Positions 22,989 through 30,899 of a stretch of DNA of 64,000 bases are shown here, piece by piece (the first letter of the stretch is position 1; every line of letters starts with the position of its first letter). A program made the translations under genes and the position numbers. The DNA comes from Citrobacter youngae ATCC 29220 (lineage in GTDB: Bacteria > Pseudomonadota > Gammaproteobacteria > Enterobacterales > Enterobacteriaceae). The notes below the pieces were generated by a model. It was not told where the DNA came from. It saw only the letters and a list, made by a program, of their open reading frames with translations, and searched no databases. The stretch lies in contig NZ_GG730300.1 in the NCBI RefSeq assembly GCF_000155975.1, forward strand, positions 695,085 to 759,084. The letters run 5' to 3'.

Positions 22989-24887
22989 ATGGCTATCGAA
23001 ATCAATGTACCGGACATCGGGGCTGATGAAGTTGAAATCACCGAGATCCTGGTCAAAGTGGGCGACAAAGTTGAAGCTGAACAGTCGCTGATCACCGTAG
23101 AAGGCGACAAAGCCTCTATGGAAGTTCCGTCTCCGCAGGCTGGCATCGTTAAAGAGATTAAAGTCTCTGTTGGCGATAAAACCGAGACTGGCAAACTGAT
23201 CATGATTTTCGATTCCGCCGACGGTGCAGCAGCTGCTGCACCTGCTCCGGCAGAAGAGAAGAAAGAAGCGGCTCCGGCAGCAGCGCCTGCTGCCTCTGCG
23301 GCGAAAGAAGTACACGTACCGGACATCGGCGGCGACGAAGTCGAAGTGACCGAAGTGATGGTTAAAGTGGGCGACACCGTTGCGGCTGAACAGTCTCTGA
23401 TCACCGTAGAAGGCGACAAAGCCTCTATGGAAGTACCGGCGCCGTTCGCAGGTACCGTGAAAGAGATCAAAATCAGCACCGGCGACAAAGTGTCTACCGG
23501 CTCCCTGATCATGGTCTTCGAAGTGGCGGGTGCTGCTGGCGCGGCTGCCCCGGCGAAAGCTGAAGCAGCTCCAGCAGCAGCGGCGGCTCCGGCAGCGTCT
23601 GGCTCCAAAGAAGTGAACGTACCGGACATCGGCGGTGACGAAGTTGAAGTAACCGAAGTGATGGTGAAAGTGGGCGACAAAGTTGCCGCTGAACAATCAC
23701 TGATCACCGTTGAAGGCGACAAAGCGTCAATGGAAGTTCCGGCGCCGTTCGCGGGCACCGTGAAAGAGATCAAAATCAGCACCGGCGACAAAGTCAAAAC
23801 CGGTTCTCTGATTATGGTCTTCGAAGTGGAAGGCGCTGCGCCTGCCGCAGCTCCGGCTGCCGCGGCTGCTCCAGCTCCTGCTGCTGCGCCGGCTCAGGCT
23901 GCTAAACCAGCCGCAGCACCGGCCGCAAAAGCGGAAGGCAAATCTGAGTTCGCTGAAAACGACGCTTACGTCCACGCAACGCCGCTGATTCGTCGCCTGG
24001 CGCGCGAGTTCGGCGTTAACCTGGCGAAAGTGAAAGGGTCTGGCCGTAAAGGTCGTATCCTGCGCGAAGACGTTCAGGCTTACGTGAAGGACGCTATCAA
24101 GCGTGCTGAAGCGGCTCCGGCTGCAGCAGCGGGCGGCGGTATCCCGGGCATGCTGCCGTGGCCGAAAGTGGACTTCAGCAAGTTTGGTGAAATCGAAGAA
24201 GTGGAACTGGGCCGTATCCAGAAAATTTCTGGTGCGAACCTGAGCCGTAACTGGGTGATGATCCCGCACGTTACGCACTTCGATAAGACCGATATCACCG
24301 ATCTGGAAGCGTTCCGTAAACAGCAGAACGCCGAAGCTGAAAAACGTAAACTGGACGTGAAATTCACCCCAGTGGTCTTCATCATGAAAGCCGTTGCCGC
24401 CGCTCTGGAACAGATGCCGCGCTTCAACAGCTCCCTGTCTGAAGACGGTCAGCGTCTGACCCTGAAGAAATACATCAACATCGGTGTCGCGGTTGATACG
24501 CCGAATGGTCTGGTTGTTCCGGTCTTCAAAGACGTGAACAAGAAGAGCATTACCGAGCTGTCTCGTGAACTGACCACCATCTCCAAAAAAGCGCGTGATG
24601 GTAAGCTGACCGCTGGCGAAATGCAGGGCGGCTGCTTCACTATCTCCAGCATCGGCGGCCTGGGTACCACCCACTTCGCGCCGATTGTTAACGCGCCGGA
24701 AGTGGCGATCCTCGGTGTCTCCAAGTCCTCCATGGAGCCAGTGTGGAACGGTAAAGAGTTTATGCCGCGTCTGATGATGCCGATTTCGCTCTCCTTTGAC
24801 CACCGCGTAATCGACGGTGCGGATGGTGCGCGCTTTATCACCATCATCAACAACATGCTGTCTGACATTCGCCGCCTGGTGATGTAA
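22989..24887 (+). CDS. aceF: Dihydrolipoyllysine acetyltransferase AceF (PDH E2)
   Basis: AceF is the structural core and acetyltransferase of the pyruvate dehydrogenase complex and passes acetyl groups from lipoamide to CoA. Three tandem lipoyl domains are visible, each with the lipoylation motif GDKASMEVP at Lys41, Lys144 and Lys245. They are separated by Ala/Pro-rich flexible linkers. A peripheral subunit-binding domain follows ([20 protein letters not shown], about residues 325-360). The catalytic domain comes last, with the active-site motif [13 protein letters not shown] near the C-terminus. The 632-residue length is two more than E. coli, in the linkers. The three near-identical lipoyl domains are also direct repeats in the DNA. 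A terminator follows. Confidence 0.99.
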   Translation: MAIEINVPDIGADEVEITEILVKVGDKVEAEQSLITVEGDKASMEVPSPQAGIVKEIKVSVGDKTETGKLIMIFDSADGAAAAAPAPAEEKKEAAPAAAPAASAAKEVHVPDIGGDEVEVTEVMVKVGDTVAAEQSLITVEGDKASMEVPAPFAGTVKEIKISTGDKVSTGSLIMVFEVAGAAGAAAPAKAEAAPAAAAAPAASGSKEVNVPDIGGDEVEVTEVMVKVGDKVAAEQSLITVEGDKASMEVPAPFAGTVKEIKISTGDKVKTGSLIMVFEVEGAAPAAAPAAAAAPAPAAAPAQAAKPAAAPAAKAEGKSEFAENDAYVHATPLIRRLAREFGVNLAKVKGSGRKGRILREDVQAYVKDAIKRAEAAPAAAAGGGIPGMLPWPKVDFSKFGEIEEVELGRIQKISGANLSRNWVMIPHVTHFDKTDITDLEAFRKQQNAEAEKRKLDVKFTPVVFIMKAVAAALEQMPRFNSSLSEDGQRLTLKKYINIGVAVDTPNGLVVPVFKDVNKKSITELSRELTTISKKARDGKLTAGEMQGGCFTISSIGGLGTTHFAPIVNAPEVAILGVSKSSMEPVWNGKEFMPRLMMPISLSFDHRVIDGADGARFITIINNMLSDIRRLVM

Positions 24888-24890
24888 GCG

Positions 24891-24919
24891 AAAAAGCCGG
24901 CCCGACGGCCGGCTTTTTT
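24891..24919 (+). terminator. Rho-independent terminator after aceF
   Basis: AAAAAGCCGGC and GCCGGCTTTTTT form a strong stem with a six-base loop immediately after the aceF stop. lpd must therefore be expressed by partial read-through and from its own promoter in the gap at 24920-25062. Confidence 0.9.
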
Positions 24920-25062
24920 CTGGTAATCTCATGAAGTCAGTGAGGTTATTGTGCGAAAGACAAATCGGTTGCCGTTTGTTGTTTCAAAATTGTTAACAAT
25001 TTTGTAAAATACGGGCGGATAGAACGACCCGGTGGACGACGGGTATAAATTAAGAGGTCATG

Positions 25063-26487
25063 ATGAGCACTGAAATCAAAACTCAGGTCGTGGTACTTGG
25101 GGCAGGCCCGGCAGGTTACTCTGCTGCCTTCCGTTGCGCAGATTTAGGTCTGGAGACCGTCATCGTAGAACGTTACAGCACCCTCGGCGGTGTTTGTCTG
25201 AACGTCGGCTGTATCCCTTCTAAAGCGCTGCTGCACGTAGCAAAAGTTATCGAAGAAGCCAAAGCGCTGGCTGAACACGGTATCGTTTTTGGCGAGCCGA
25301 AAACCGATATCGACAAGATTCGCACCTGGAAAGAAAAAGTTATCACTCAGCTGACCGGCGGTCTGGCGGGTATGGCCAAAGGCCGTAAAGTGAAAGTGGT
25401 TAACGGTCTGGGTAAATTTACCGGGGCCAACACCCTGGAAGTTGAAGGCGAAAACGGCAAAACCGTGATCAACTTCGACAACGCGATCATCGCGGCGGGT
25501 TCCCGTCCGATCGAACTGCCGTTTATTCCGCATGAAGATCCGCGCGTGTGGGATTCCACCGATGCACTGGAACTGAAAACTGTTCCTAAGCGCCTGCTGG
25601 TAATGGGCGGCGGTATCATCGGTCTGGAAATGGGCACCGTATACCATGCGCTGGGTTCAGAGATCGACGTGGTTGAAATGTTCGACCAGGTTATCCCGGC
25701 TGCTGATAAAGACGTGGTTAAAGTCTTCACCAAGCGCATCAGCAAGAAATTCAATCTGATGCTGGAAACCAAAGTGACCGCCGTTGAAGCGAAAGAAGAC
25801 GGTATCTACGTTTCCATGGAAGGCAAAAAAGCGCCATCCGAACCACAGCGTTACGACGCGGTGCTGGTGGCTATCGGCCGTGTGCCGAACGGTAAAAACC
25901 TCGACGCGGGCAAAGCTGGCGTGGAAGTGGACGACCGTGGCTTCATCCGCGTTGACAAACAGCTGCGCACCAACGTGCCGCACATCTTTGCTATCGGCGA
26001 TATCGTCGGTCAGCCGATGCTGGCGCACAAAGGTGTTCATGAAGGTCACGTTGCCGCTGAAGTTATTGCCGGTAAGAAACACTACTTCGACCCGAAAGTT
26101 ATCCCATCCATCGCGTACACTGAACCAGAAGTTGCATGGGTTGGCCTGACTGAGAAAGAAGCGAAAGAAAAAGGCATCAGCTACGAAACCGCTACCTTCC
26201 CGTGGGCTGCTTCTGGCCGTGCTATCGCTTCCGACTGCGCAGACGGTATGACCAAACTGATTTTCGACAAAGAATCTCACCGTGTTATCGGTGGCGCGAT
26301 TGTCGGTACCAACGGCGGCGAGCTGCTGGGTGAAATCGGTCTGGCGATCGAAATGGGCTGTGATGCTGAAGACATCGCGCTGACCATCCACGCGCACCCG
26401 ACTCTGCACGAGTCCGTGGGCCTGGCGGCAGAAGTGTTCGAAGGCAGCATCACCGACCTGCCGAACCCGAAAGCGAAGAAAAAGTAA
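25063..26487 (+). CDS. lpd: Dihydrolipoyl dehydrogenase Lpd (E3)
   Basis: Lpd is the FAD enzyme that reoxidises dihydrolipoyl groups with NAD+. It is shared by the pyruvate and 2-oxoglutarate dehydrogenase complexes and the glycine cleavage system. I choose the second of two adjacent ATG codons, which is five bases from AGAGG and gives MSTEIKTQVVVLGAGPAGYS and 474 residues as in E. coli. The redox disulfide is in GGVCLNVGCIPSKALL (near Cys45 and Cys50). The NAD-binding GGGIIGLEMG and the C-terminal HAHPTLHES with the active-site His are present. A terminator follows. Confidence 0.98.
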   Translation: MSTEIKTQVVVLGAGPAGYSAAFRCADLGLETVIVERYSTLGGVCLNVGCIPSKALLHVAKVIEEAKALAEHGIVFGEPKTDIDKIRTWKEKVITQLTGGLAGMAKGRKVKVVNGLGKFTGANTLEVEGENGKTVINFDNAIIAAGSRPIELPFIPHEDPRVWDSTDALELKTVPKRLLVMGGGIIGLEMGTVYHALGSEIDVVEMFDQVIPAADKDVVKVFTKRISKKFNLMLETKVTAVEAKEDGIYVSMEGKKAPSEPQRYDAVLVAIGRVPNGKNLDAGKAGVEVDDRGFIRVDKQLRTNVPHIFAIGDIVGQPMLAHKGVHEGHVAAEVIAGKKHYFDPKVIPSIAYTEPEVAWVGLTEKEAKEKGISYETATFPWAASGRAIASDCADGMTKLIFDKESHRVIGGAIVGTNGGELLGEIGLAIEMGCDAEDIALTIHAHPTLHESVGLAAEVFEGSITDLPNPKAKKK

Positions 26488-26502
26488 TTTTTCTGCAATG
26501 AT

Positions 26503-26530
26503 AAAAAGCGGCTGAATGGCCGCTTTTTTT
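26503..26530 (+). terminator. Rho-independent terminator after lpd
   Basis: AAAAAGCGGC and GCCGCTTTTTTT form a stem with a six-base loop directly after lpd. It ends the pyruvate dehydrogenase transcription unit. Confidence 0.9.
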
Positions 26531-26756
26531 ATGTGTTTGTTACAGAATGGTGTCAAAATCTGGCAAAAATTAAGCTAACTAGCCGAATTGCCAGAAAATG
26601 TTTTTTCCCGTACCGCACGATACGTCCGAACCGCATGAAATCGGCTTTCCCTATCAACATCCTGTTTCACAAGAAATAAATCACCTTATCTTGTCATTAG
26701 ATGAAATTAATAACCCTCTAAACTAATAGCGTGATAACAAATAGAGAGGGGAAATG

Positions 26757-27041
26757 ATGAAACGTTTTTTAAAAGCAGCAGTAATGACTACCGTGTTTAT
26801 TTCCGGCATGGCGCTGGCGCAGGATGCCGTCATTCCTTGGGCTACCAACAGCGGTGGTACCGAAAGCACGCATATTGCGGCAATGGGACAAAATTTGAAT
26901 GCGCAGCATCAGCAGATTAGCCAGACACAGGAAGGCGTGTGGGCAACGAACTCTGGCAGCATTCAGGCTGACGAAGCCGCGCTTACCAGCACTAAGCCAG
27001 CGTTTAAAGGTTATCCTGAATTAATGCCGCATCAGAATTAA
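26757..27041 (+). CDS. Small predicted exported protein, unknown function
   Basis: I do not recognise this protein. It is 94 residues and begins MKRFLKAAVMTTVFISGMAL, followed by Ala-Gln-Asp, a convincing Sec signal peptide with likely cleavage after ALA at residue 21. The mature part is about 73 residues, rich in Gln, Asn, Thr and Ser, with no Cys. It contains two Trp-Ala-Thr-Asn-Ser-Gly repeats (IPWATNSGG and GVWATNSGS), about 50 residues apart. A good GAGGGG ribosome binding site precedes the start, and a strong hairpin follows the stop, so it looks like a real single-gene unit. It sits before a TraT-like lipoprotein gene. A small periplasmic or surface protein is likely, but nothing more can be said. 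Confidence 0.75.
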   Translation: MKRFLKAAVMTTVFISGMALAQDAVIPWATNSGGTESTHIAAMGQNLNAQHQQISQTQEGVWATNSGSIQADEAALTSTKPAFKGYPELMPHQN

Positions 27042-27049
27042 CTCTCCGG

Positions 27050-27086
27050 GCTCACGTCAGACACATCTTCGCTGACGTGAGCGTTT
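27050..27086 (+). terminator. Hairpin after the small exported protein gene
   Basis: GCTCACGTCAG (27050-27060) and CTGACGTGAGC (27072-27082) form an 11-bp perfect stem with an 11-base loop, followed by GTTTGG. It is terminator-like, although the U-tract is short. Confidence 0.65.
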
Positions 27087-27107
27087 GGGCAATGACGCCA
27101 CTCCCAA

Positions 27108-27125
27108 ACTACCAGTTCTGGTAGT
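27108..27125. promoter_or_regulatory. 18-bp palindrome upstream of the TraT-like gene
   Basis: ACTACCAG-TT-CTGGTAGT is a perfect 8+8 inverted repeat with a two-base centre, 125 bases before the TraT-like start. This is operator geometry for a dimeric regulator. The binding protein is unknown. Confidence 0.4.
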
Positions 27126-27250
27126 CATCTTCTTGATATTTCCGCTAAAAAAAATTGCGCAACTGCCGATACTTTTTTCGCCATTGTGTGGCTACTGGCC
27201 GCGCGGTTAAGAGGCTCTGGACTCTCTATTACACGAAAAAAGGAAAAAAC

Positions 27251-27982
27251 ATGTCTTTAAAAAAAATCGCGGTTGTTGGCATGGTTGTCGCGACGATGAC
27301 GCTGACCGGTTGTGGCGCTATGACCACCGCCGTTAAAAAACGTAATCTTGAAGTGAAAACGCAGATGAGTGAGACCATCTGGCTGGAGCCTTCCAGCGAG
27401 AAGACCGTCTACATTCAGGTAAAAAACACTTCCGATAAAGACATGAGCAACCTGCAAACCCTGCTGGCAAACGATCTCTCGGCGAAGGGCTATAAAGTGA
27501 CCAGTTCACCGGACAGCGCTTACTACTGGGTGCAGGCGAACGTACTGAAAGCGGACAAAATGGATCTGCGCGAAGCCCAGGGCTTCCTGAAGACCGGTTA
27601 TGAAGGGGCGGCGATGGGCGCTGCTTTGGGGGCGGGGATTACCGCCTATAACAGCAACTCCTCCGGCGCGGCGCTGGGTGTTGGCCTGGCGGCGGGGCTG
27701 ATCGGTATGGCCGCGGATGCGATGGTGGAAGATGTGAACTATACCATGGTCACGGACCTGCAAATCTCCGAGCGCAGCAAAGCGAAAGTGACAACGGATA
27801 ACGTTGCCGCGCTGCGTCAGGGGACGTCCGGCATCAAATTGCAAACCAGCAGCGCGCAGGGCGATCGCGCAAAATACCAGACTCGTGTTGTTTCAAACGC
27901 GAATAAGGTAAACCTGAAATTCGAAGAAGCGAAGCCGGTTCTGGAAGCGCAGCTGGCGAAATCTGTTGCCAACATCCTGTAA
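27251..27982 (+). CDS. traT: TraT-family outer-membrane lipoprotein (complement resistance / surface exclusion)
   Basis: TraT is an outer-membrane lipoprotein, best known from F-type plasmids, where it blocks conjugation into cells that already carry the plasmid and adds serum resistance. I choose the ATG at 27251 ([20 protein letters not shown], then Cys21), giving 243 residues; the longer in-frame extension is not family sequence. The lipobox is LTGC. The core is strikingly TraT-like: [19 protein letters not shown], the [15 protein letters not shown] glycine-rich helix pair, [28 protein letters not shown] and the end [19 protein letters not shown]. No other transfer gene is nearby, so here it is a chromosomal, stand-alone gene. 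Serum resistance or an envelope role is more likely than conjugation control. Confidence 0.93.
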   Translation: MSLKKIAVVGMVVATMTLTGCGAMTTAVKKRNLEVKTQMSETIWLEPSSEKTVYIQVKNTSDKDMSNLQTLLANDLSAKGYKVTSSPDSAYYWVQANVLKADKMDLREAQGFLKTGYEGAAMGAALGAGITAYNSNSSGAALGVGLAAGLIGMAADAMVEDVNYTMVTDLQISERSKAKVTTDNVAALRQGTSGIKLQTSSAQGDRAKYQTRVVSNANKVNLKFEEAKPVLEAQLAKSVANIL

Positions 27983-27993
27983 TTTGTTGCGAG

Positions 27994-28024
27994 TTGCCGG
28001 GTAGCGGCTTTGCCTTACCCGGCT
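27994..28024. repeat. REP-type palindrome after the TraT-like gene
   Basis: TGCCGGGTAGCGG, a short centre, then CCTTACCCGGC forms a single REP arm between the TraT-like gene and the convergent DUF2950 gene. Confidence 0.65.
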
Positions 28025-28048
28025 TACTGACTGCGTATGGACCTCACG

Positions 28049-28840
28049 TTACGGGGTGACGGCTTGCCAGGTTTTATCCGGGTTGTACTCGCTTAACGCC
28101 TGCGCTTTTTGCTGTGATGCTTCGCCAAGATTGGCCTGATATACGGTGTCATCGCCGCTAATCATAAAGCTCATTATCCCGGTTTGGCCGTAGTCGACGG
28201 GCCACGCAACCATCGCGAATCCGCTGGCTTTGTCGGGAATAATACGGAAGCGATAACCGTGATAGCCAGCCCCTGGCTCCTGTGGGCTGAAAGCTGGCCC
28301 CAGAGGGCTTGGCGTTTCGCCCGGAGAGACGGGCCAATAAAGACCATCTTTTTTGCCTTCGCTGCTGACAATCTTTTGCGCATACGACTGATTGAGCGCG
28401 TAATAGCTTTGTTGAGCATCAACGTAGGCGTGCAGCGCTTCGATGGCGGAAAGTTCATTGCGACCGATAGTACGCGTGAGGATCTCTTCCTGAGCTTCGG
28501 CCATATCAAATTGCCAGCCTTTACTCGTTTTCACCATTGGTATGGGCAACTGCCAGTTCTCTTGCCCTACGTTCAGATGCGCCATGTTGTCCTGCTGAAC
28601 AATATGATGGCTAATTTTCCAGTCGCGGTTAAAGCGCGCGATAGCCTCCGGGTCAGCGCCTTCCGGCGGCAAAAAATGCCGCCAGTTGTCGCCTAACAAC
28701 GCCGTGAGCTGCGCTTCATTTTGCTGCGCCACCGCAGTGGCGAATGCACTCGCCGCATCCTCGGGCGACGTGAACGCCTGCTGCGCATAGCTCATGAATG
28801 GCAATGACAGCAACAGGGCGCTTAACATGATTTTTTTCAT
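28049..28840 (-). CDS. DUF2950 family exported protein
   Basis: This is a predicted periplasmic protein of the DUF2950 family, with unknown biochemical function. There are two adjacent ATG codons. I use the second (28840), which is six bases from CGGAG and gives 263 residues. The signal peptide is MKKIMLSALLLSLPFMSYA, with likely cleavage before Gln-Gln. The body has the family pattern FTSPEDAASAFATAVAQQNE, WQFDMAEAQEEILTRTIGRN, and a C-terminal GYHGYRFRI and MVAWPVDYGQTGIMSF region. The start is 12 bases after the DUF3300 stop, so the two form an operon, a pairing seen in many proteobacteria. A shared envelope role is inferred. Confidence 0.88.
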   Translation of the reverse strand: MKKIMLSALLLSLPFMSYAQQAFTSPEDAASAFATAVAQQNEAQLTALLGDNWRHFLPPEGADPEAIARFNRDWKISHHIVQQDNMAHLNVGQENWQLPIPMVKTSKGWQFDMAEAQEEILTRTIGRNELSAIEALHAYVDAQQSYYALNQSYAQKIVSSEGKKDGLYWPVSPGETPSPLGPAFSPQEPGAGYHGYRFRIIPDKASGFAMVAWPVDYGQTGIMSFMISGDDTVYQANLGEASQQKAQALSEYNPDKTWQAVTP

Positions 28841-28852
28841 CATCGGCTCCGA

Positions 28853-30499
28853 TTAACGACGGCGAAACTCGTGGTGCTCAGAAAAATTTTCACGTGCGGC
28901 AGCACGTTGCCCGGTATTGATATTGCCGATGCGGCGGCTTTCCTGCCCGCGCAGCTGCTGCGACTGCCATGACGGTGAGCGGCTGTCATTCCCACTAAAG
29001 GCATTGGCATGCATCTCCTGGCGGAAGGACTGACGCTGCTGCGGCGTAGAGGATTCAATACGCTGGCGGGCGGTGTCTCTCTGCTGCTGTGAAACAGGGT
29101 GCTGCTGGGCTTTAGCCTTCAGCTCGGAACGATGCTGCTGCGTGGTGGATTTATTCAGCGTCTGCTGCGCCGCCTCGCGACGACTGCTGTTTTGTGTTCC
29201 GTCATAGCCACGGTAATTATTACGCTGGGCAATTTGATTTAACTGCTGCGATGCCGCTTTGCGCTGGCTATCGCGGGATGTCTCGCCTGACAGGTTGGCG
29301 GGTGATGTATGGGTTCGCTGCTGGAATTGTGTCATCGCCGCCTGACGCTGGCTGTCACGCGTGGCGGAAGTGGCGGGTGTGTGCTGGGTTGAACTTAAGC
29401 CGCCGCTGACATTCGTTTGATGAAAGCGCTGGGCGACAGCGTTGTTCTGGTACGGCACGCCGTCACGATATGCCGGGTTATGCTGCCAGCCCATGGTCTG
29501 GCCTTTGATATTTTGCCCGGAGATACGGTTGAAGTTATTCACATTAATGTTGATGTTATCGCCGTTGTGCTGGTAACCATTTCCACCGTGCGGGCCGCCA
29601 TTATCATGGTCGTGGTGATCATCGTCATGGTGATGGTCGTCATCATCCCAGTCAATGTTGCTGAACAGCGCATAGGTGGTCGCAACGCCCAGGCTATAAC
29701 CGAATCCCCTGACAAAGCTGTCGGCAAACTGCTCTCCCGGAGGGGGCGGCAGATAGACCGGCGGGTACGCAGTATTAGGCCAGCTGCCGTAGACCACGCT
29801 CGGGTTGTAGTTGGGCACATAGACAACCTGCGGATCGGTTGGCTCAATTTTGATAACCGGTGGAGCCGGTGGGGCCGTCGATTGAATTGTTACCCCTTCT
29901 TGAGTTTGGGTACGAGGTGGAGGCAGATTTTTCATGCTAGTTGTGACTGTCTGCTGTGGCGAGGATTTTAGCGAACCGGTTTGCTGAGCCAGCAGACGCA
30001 GGCGCTGCACCGCGTCCATCACATCCTGCGGTTGAGCCAGAAACGCGTTCCCCAGGTTTTGCACCCAGTCGGGGTTTTCGCCCATCAGAGCCATCAGTTG
30101 TGGGAATGCCACCAGTGATTTTACGCTCGGATCCCAGGACTGACCGGACACGGCCTTAATGGCGGCATCACCTTGCAGGGTTGGGTTATCACGCGACCAC
30201 TGCACTGCCTGAACAACGTTTGATGGGTATGTGGAGGCCATCAATACCTGAGACAGTAGCGGATCGGGGTAGAGGGCGATAGGGGCAACCCACTGATCCA
30301 GTTGAGCCGTGGTATACGTGGCTGGCGCAGCGGGCGCGGCAGGTGTCGCGGCAACAGGCGCCTGAGGCGCAACCGCAGCCGGGGCAGGTTGTTCGGGGGC
30401 TTCCGGTGTGCGGCTTTTTACATACAGCACGCCCGCACCGACAAACAACCCTGCACTGCACGCAAGAGCAATGATATGGGGCTTAAAGGGCAACGTCAT
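28853..30499 (-). CDS. yacH: DUF3300 family protein YacH
   Basis: YacH is a predicted envelope protein of unknown function. The 548-residue product (617 in E. coli) starts with one hydrophobic segment (IIALACSAGLFVGAGVLYV, residues 9-27), which is either a signal anchor or an uncleaved signal. An Ala/Pro-rich linker follows. The DUF3300 domain then begins at LDQWVAPIALYPDPLLSQVL, about residues 67-86, and contains PQVVYVPNYNPSVVYGSWP. Next is a His/Asp cluster (DDDDHHHDDDHHDHDNGG, about residues 290-308) that could bind metal ions. The C-terminal third is low-complexity, rich in Gln, Arg and Ser with recurring SRDSQR and QQ motifs. The ribosome binding site GGGAG is well placed for the ATG at 30499. 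Confidence 0.9.
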   Translation of the reverse strand: MTLPFKPHIIALACSAGLFVGAGVLYVKSRTPEAPEQPAPAAVAPQAPVAATPAAPAAPATYTTAQLDQWVAPIALYPDPLLSQVLMASTYPSNVVQAVQWSRDNPTLQGDAAIKAVSGQSWDPSVKSLVAFPQLMALMGENPDWVQNLGNAFLAQPQDVMDAVQRLRLLAQQTGSLKSSPQQTVTTSMKNLPPPRTQTQEGVTIQSTAPPAPPVIKIEPTDPQVVYVPNYNPSVVYGSWPNTAYPPVYLPPPPGEQFADSFVRGFGYSLGVATTYALFSNIDWDDDDHHHDDDHHDHDNGGPHGGNGYQHNGDNININVNNFNRISGQNIKGQTMGWQHNPAYRDGVPYQNNAVAQRFHQTNVSGGLSSTQHTPATSATRDSQRQAAMTQFQQRTHTSPANLSGETSRDSQRKAASQQLNQIAQRNNYRGYDGTQNSSRREAAQQTLNKSTTQQHRSELKAKAQQHPVSQQQRDTARQRIESSTPQQRQSFRQEMHANAFSGNDSRSPSWQSQQLRGQESRRIGNINTGQRAAARENFSEHHEFRRR

Positions 30500-30899
30500 T
30501 TTATCTCTCCCGGTTCAGGAAGAACCGTCATGGTCATCATGCCTGCCGCCAACGGGTGCAGTTTCAAGCGAGTATAAAGAGACGATAGTTTAATTTTTGA
30601 CGAATCTTGGGATCGCCAGCGCAAGTTTTTTAAAGCGAGGCGAAATAATGTGTCCAAATGTTGCGGGCTGAAATAGCTGTGCCTGATATAGCAAGGGGCG
30701 TTAGACCATCCTTAACGATTCAGCCAATTTTTTATGTTGCTTTTTTGTAAACAGATTAACACTTAAAGAAAATCCTGTTATTGTGCCTCATGCGGTACTG
30801 GGCATTTACCCTACAATCTGCTGTCTCACAGGAGCGTGAAGAGAATCGCCCATCTACAAAAGCGCCGCATTATGACAATGAGAGCGAGGAGATATCGTC
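30500..30899. other. yacH-acnB divergent intergenic region
   Basis: This 400-base gap has no credible gene. Next to yacH is the inverted repeat CGGTTC-AGGAA-GAACCG (30511-30527), 12 bases from the start codon. The acnB side is AT-rich with a likely promoter in 30725-30830. Known acnB control in E. coli (CRP, Cra, Fis, ArcA) is expected here, but I could not place the sites with confidence. Confidence 0.6.

Noticed and set aside
22989..23830. Long direct repeats in aceF considered as a possible mobile or recombination feature
   Set aside because: They encode the three tandem lipoyl domains normal for enterobacterial AceF.
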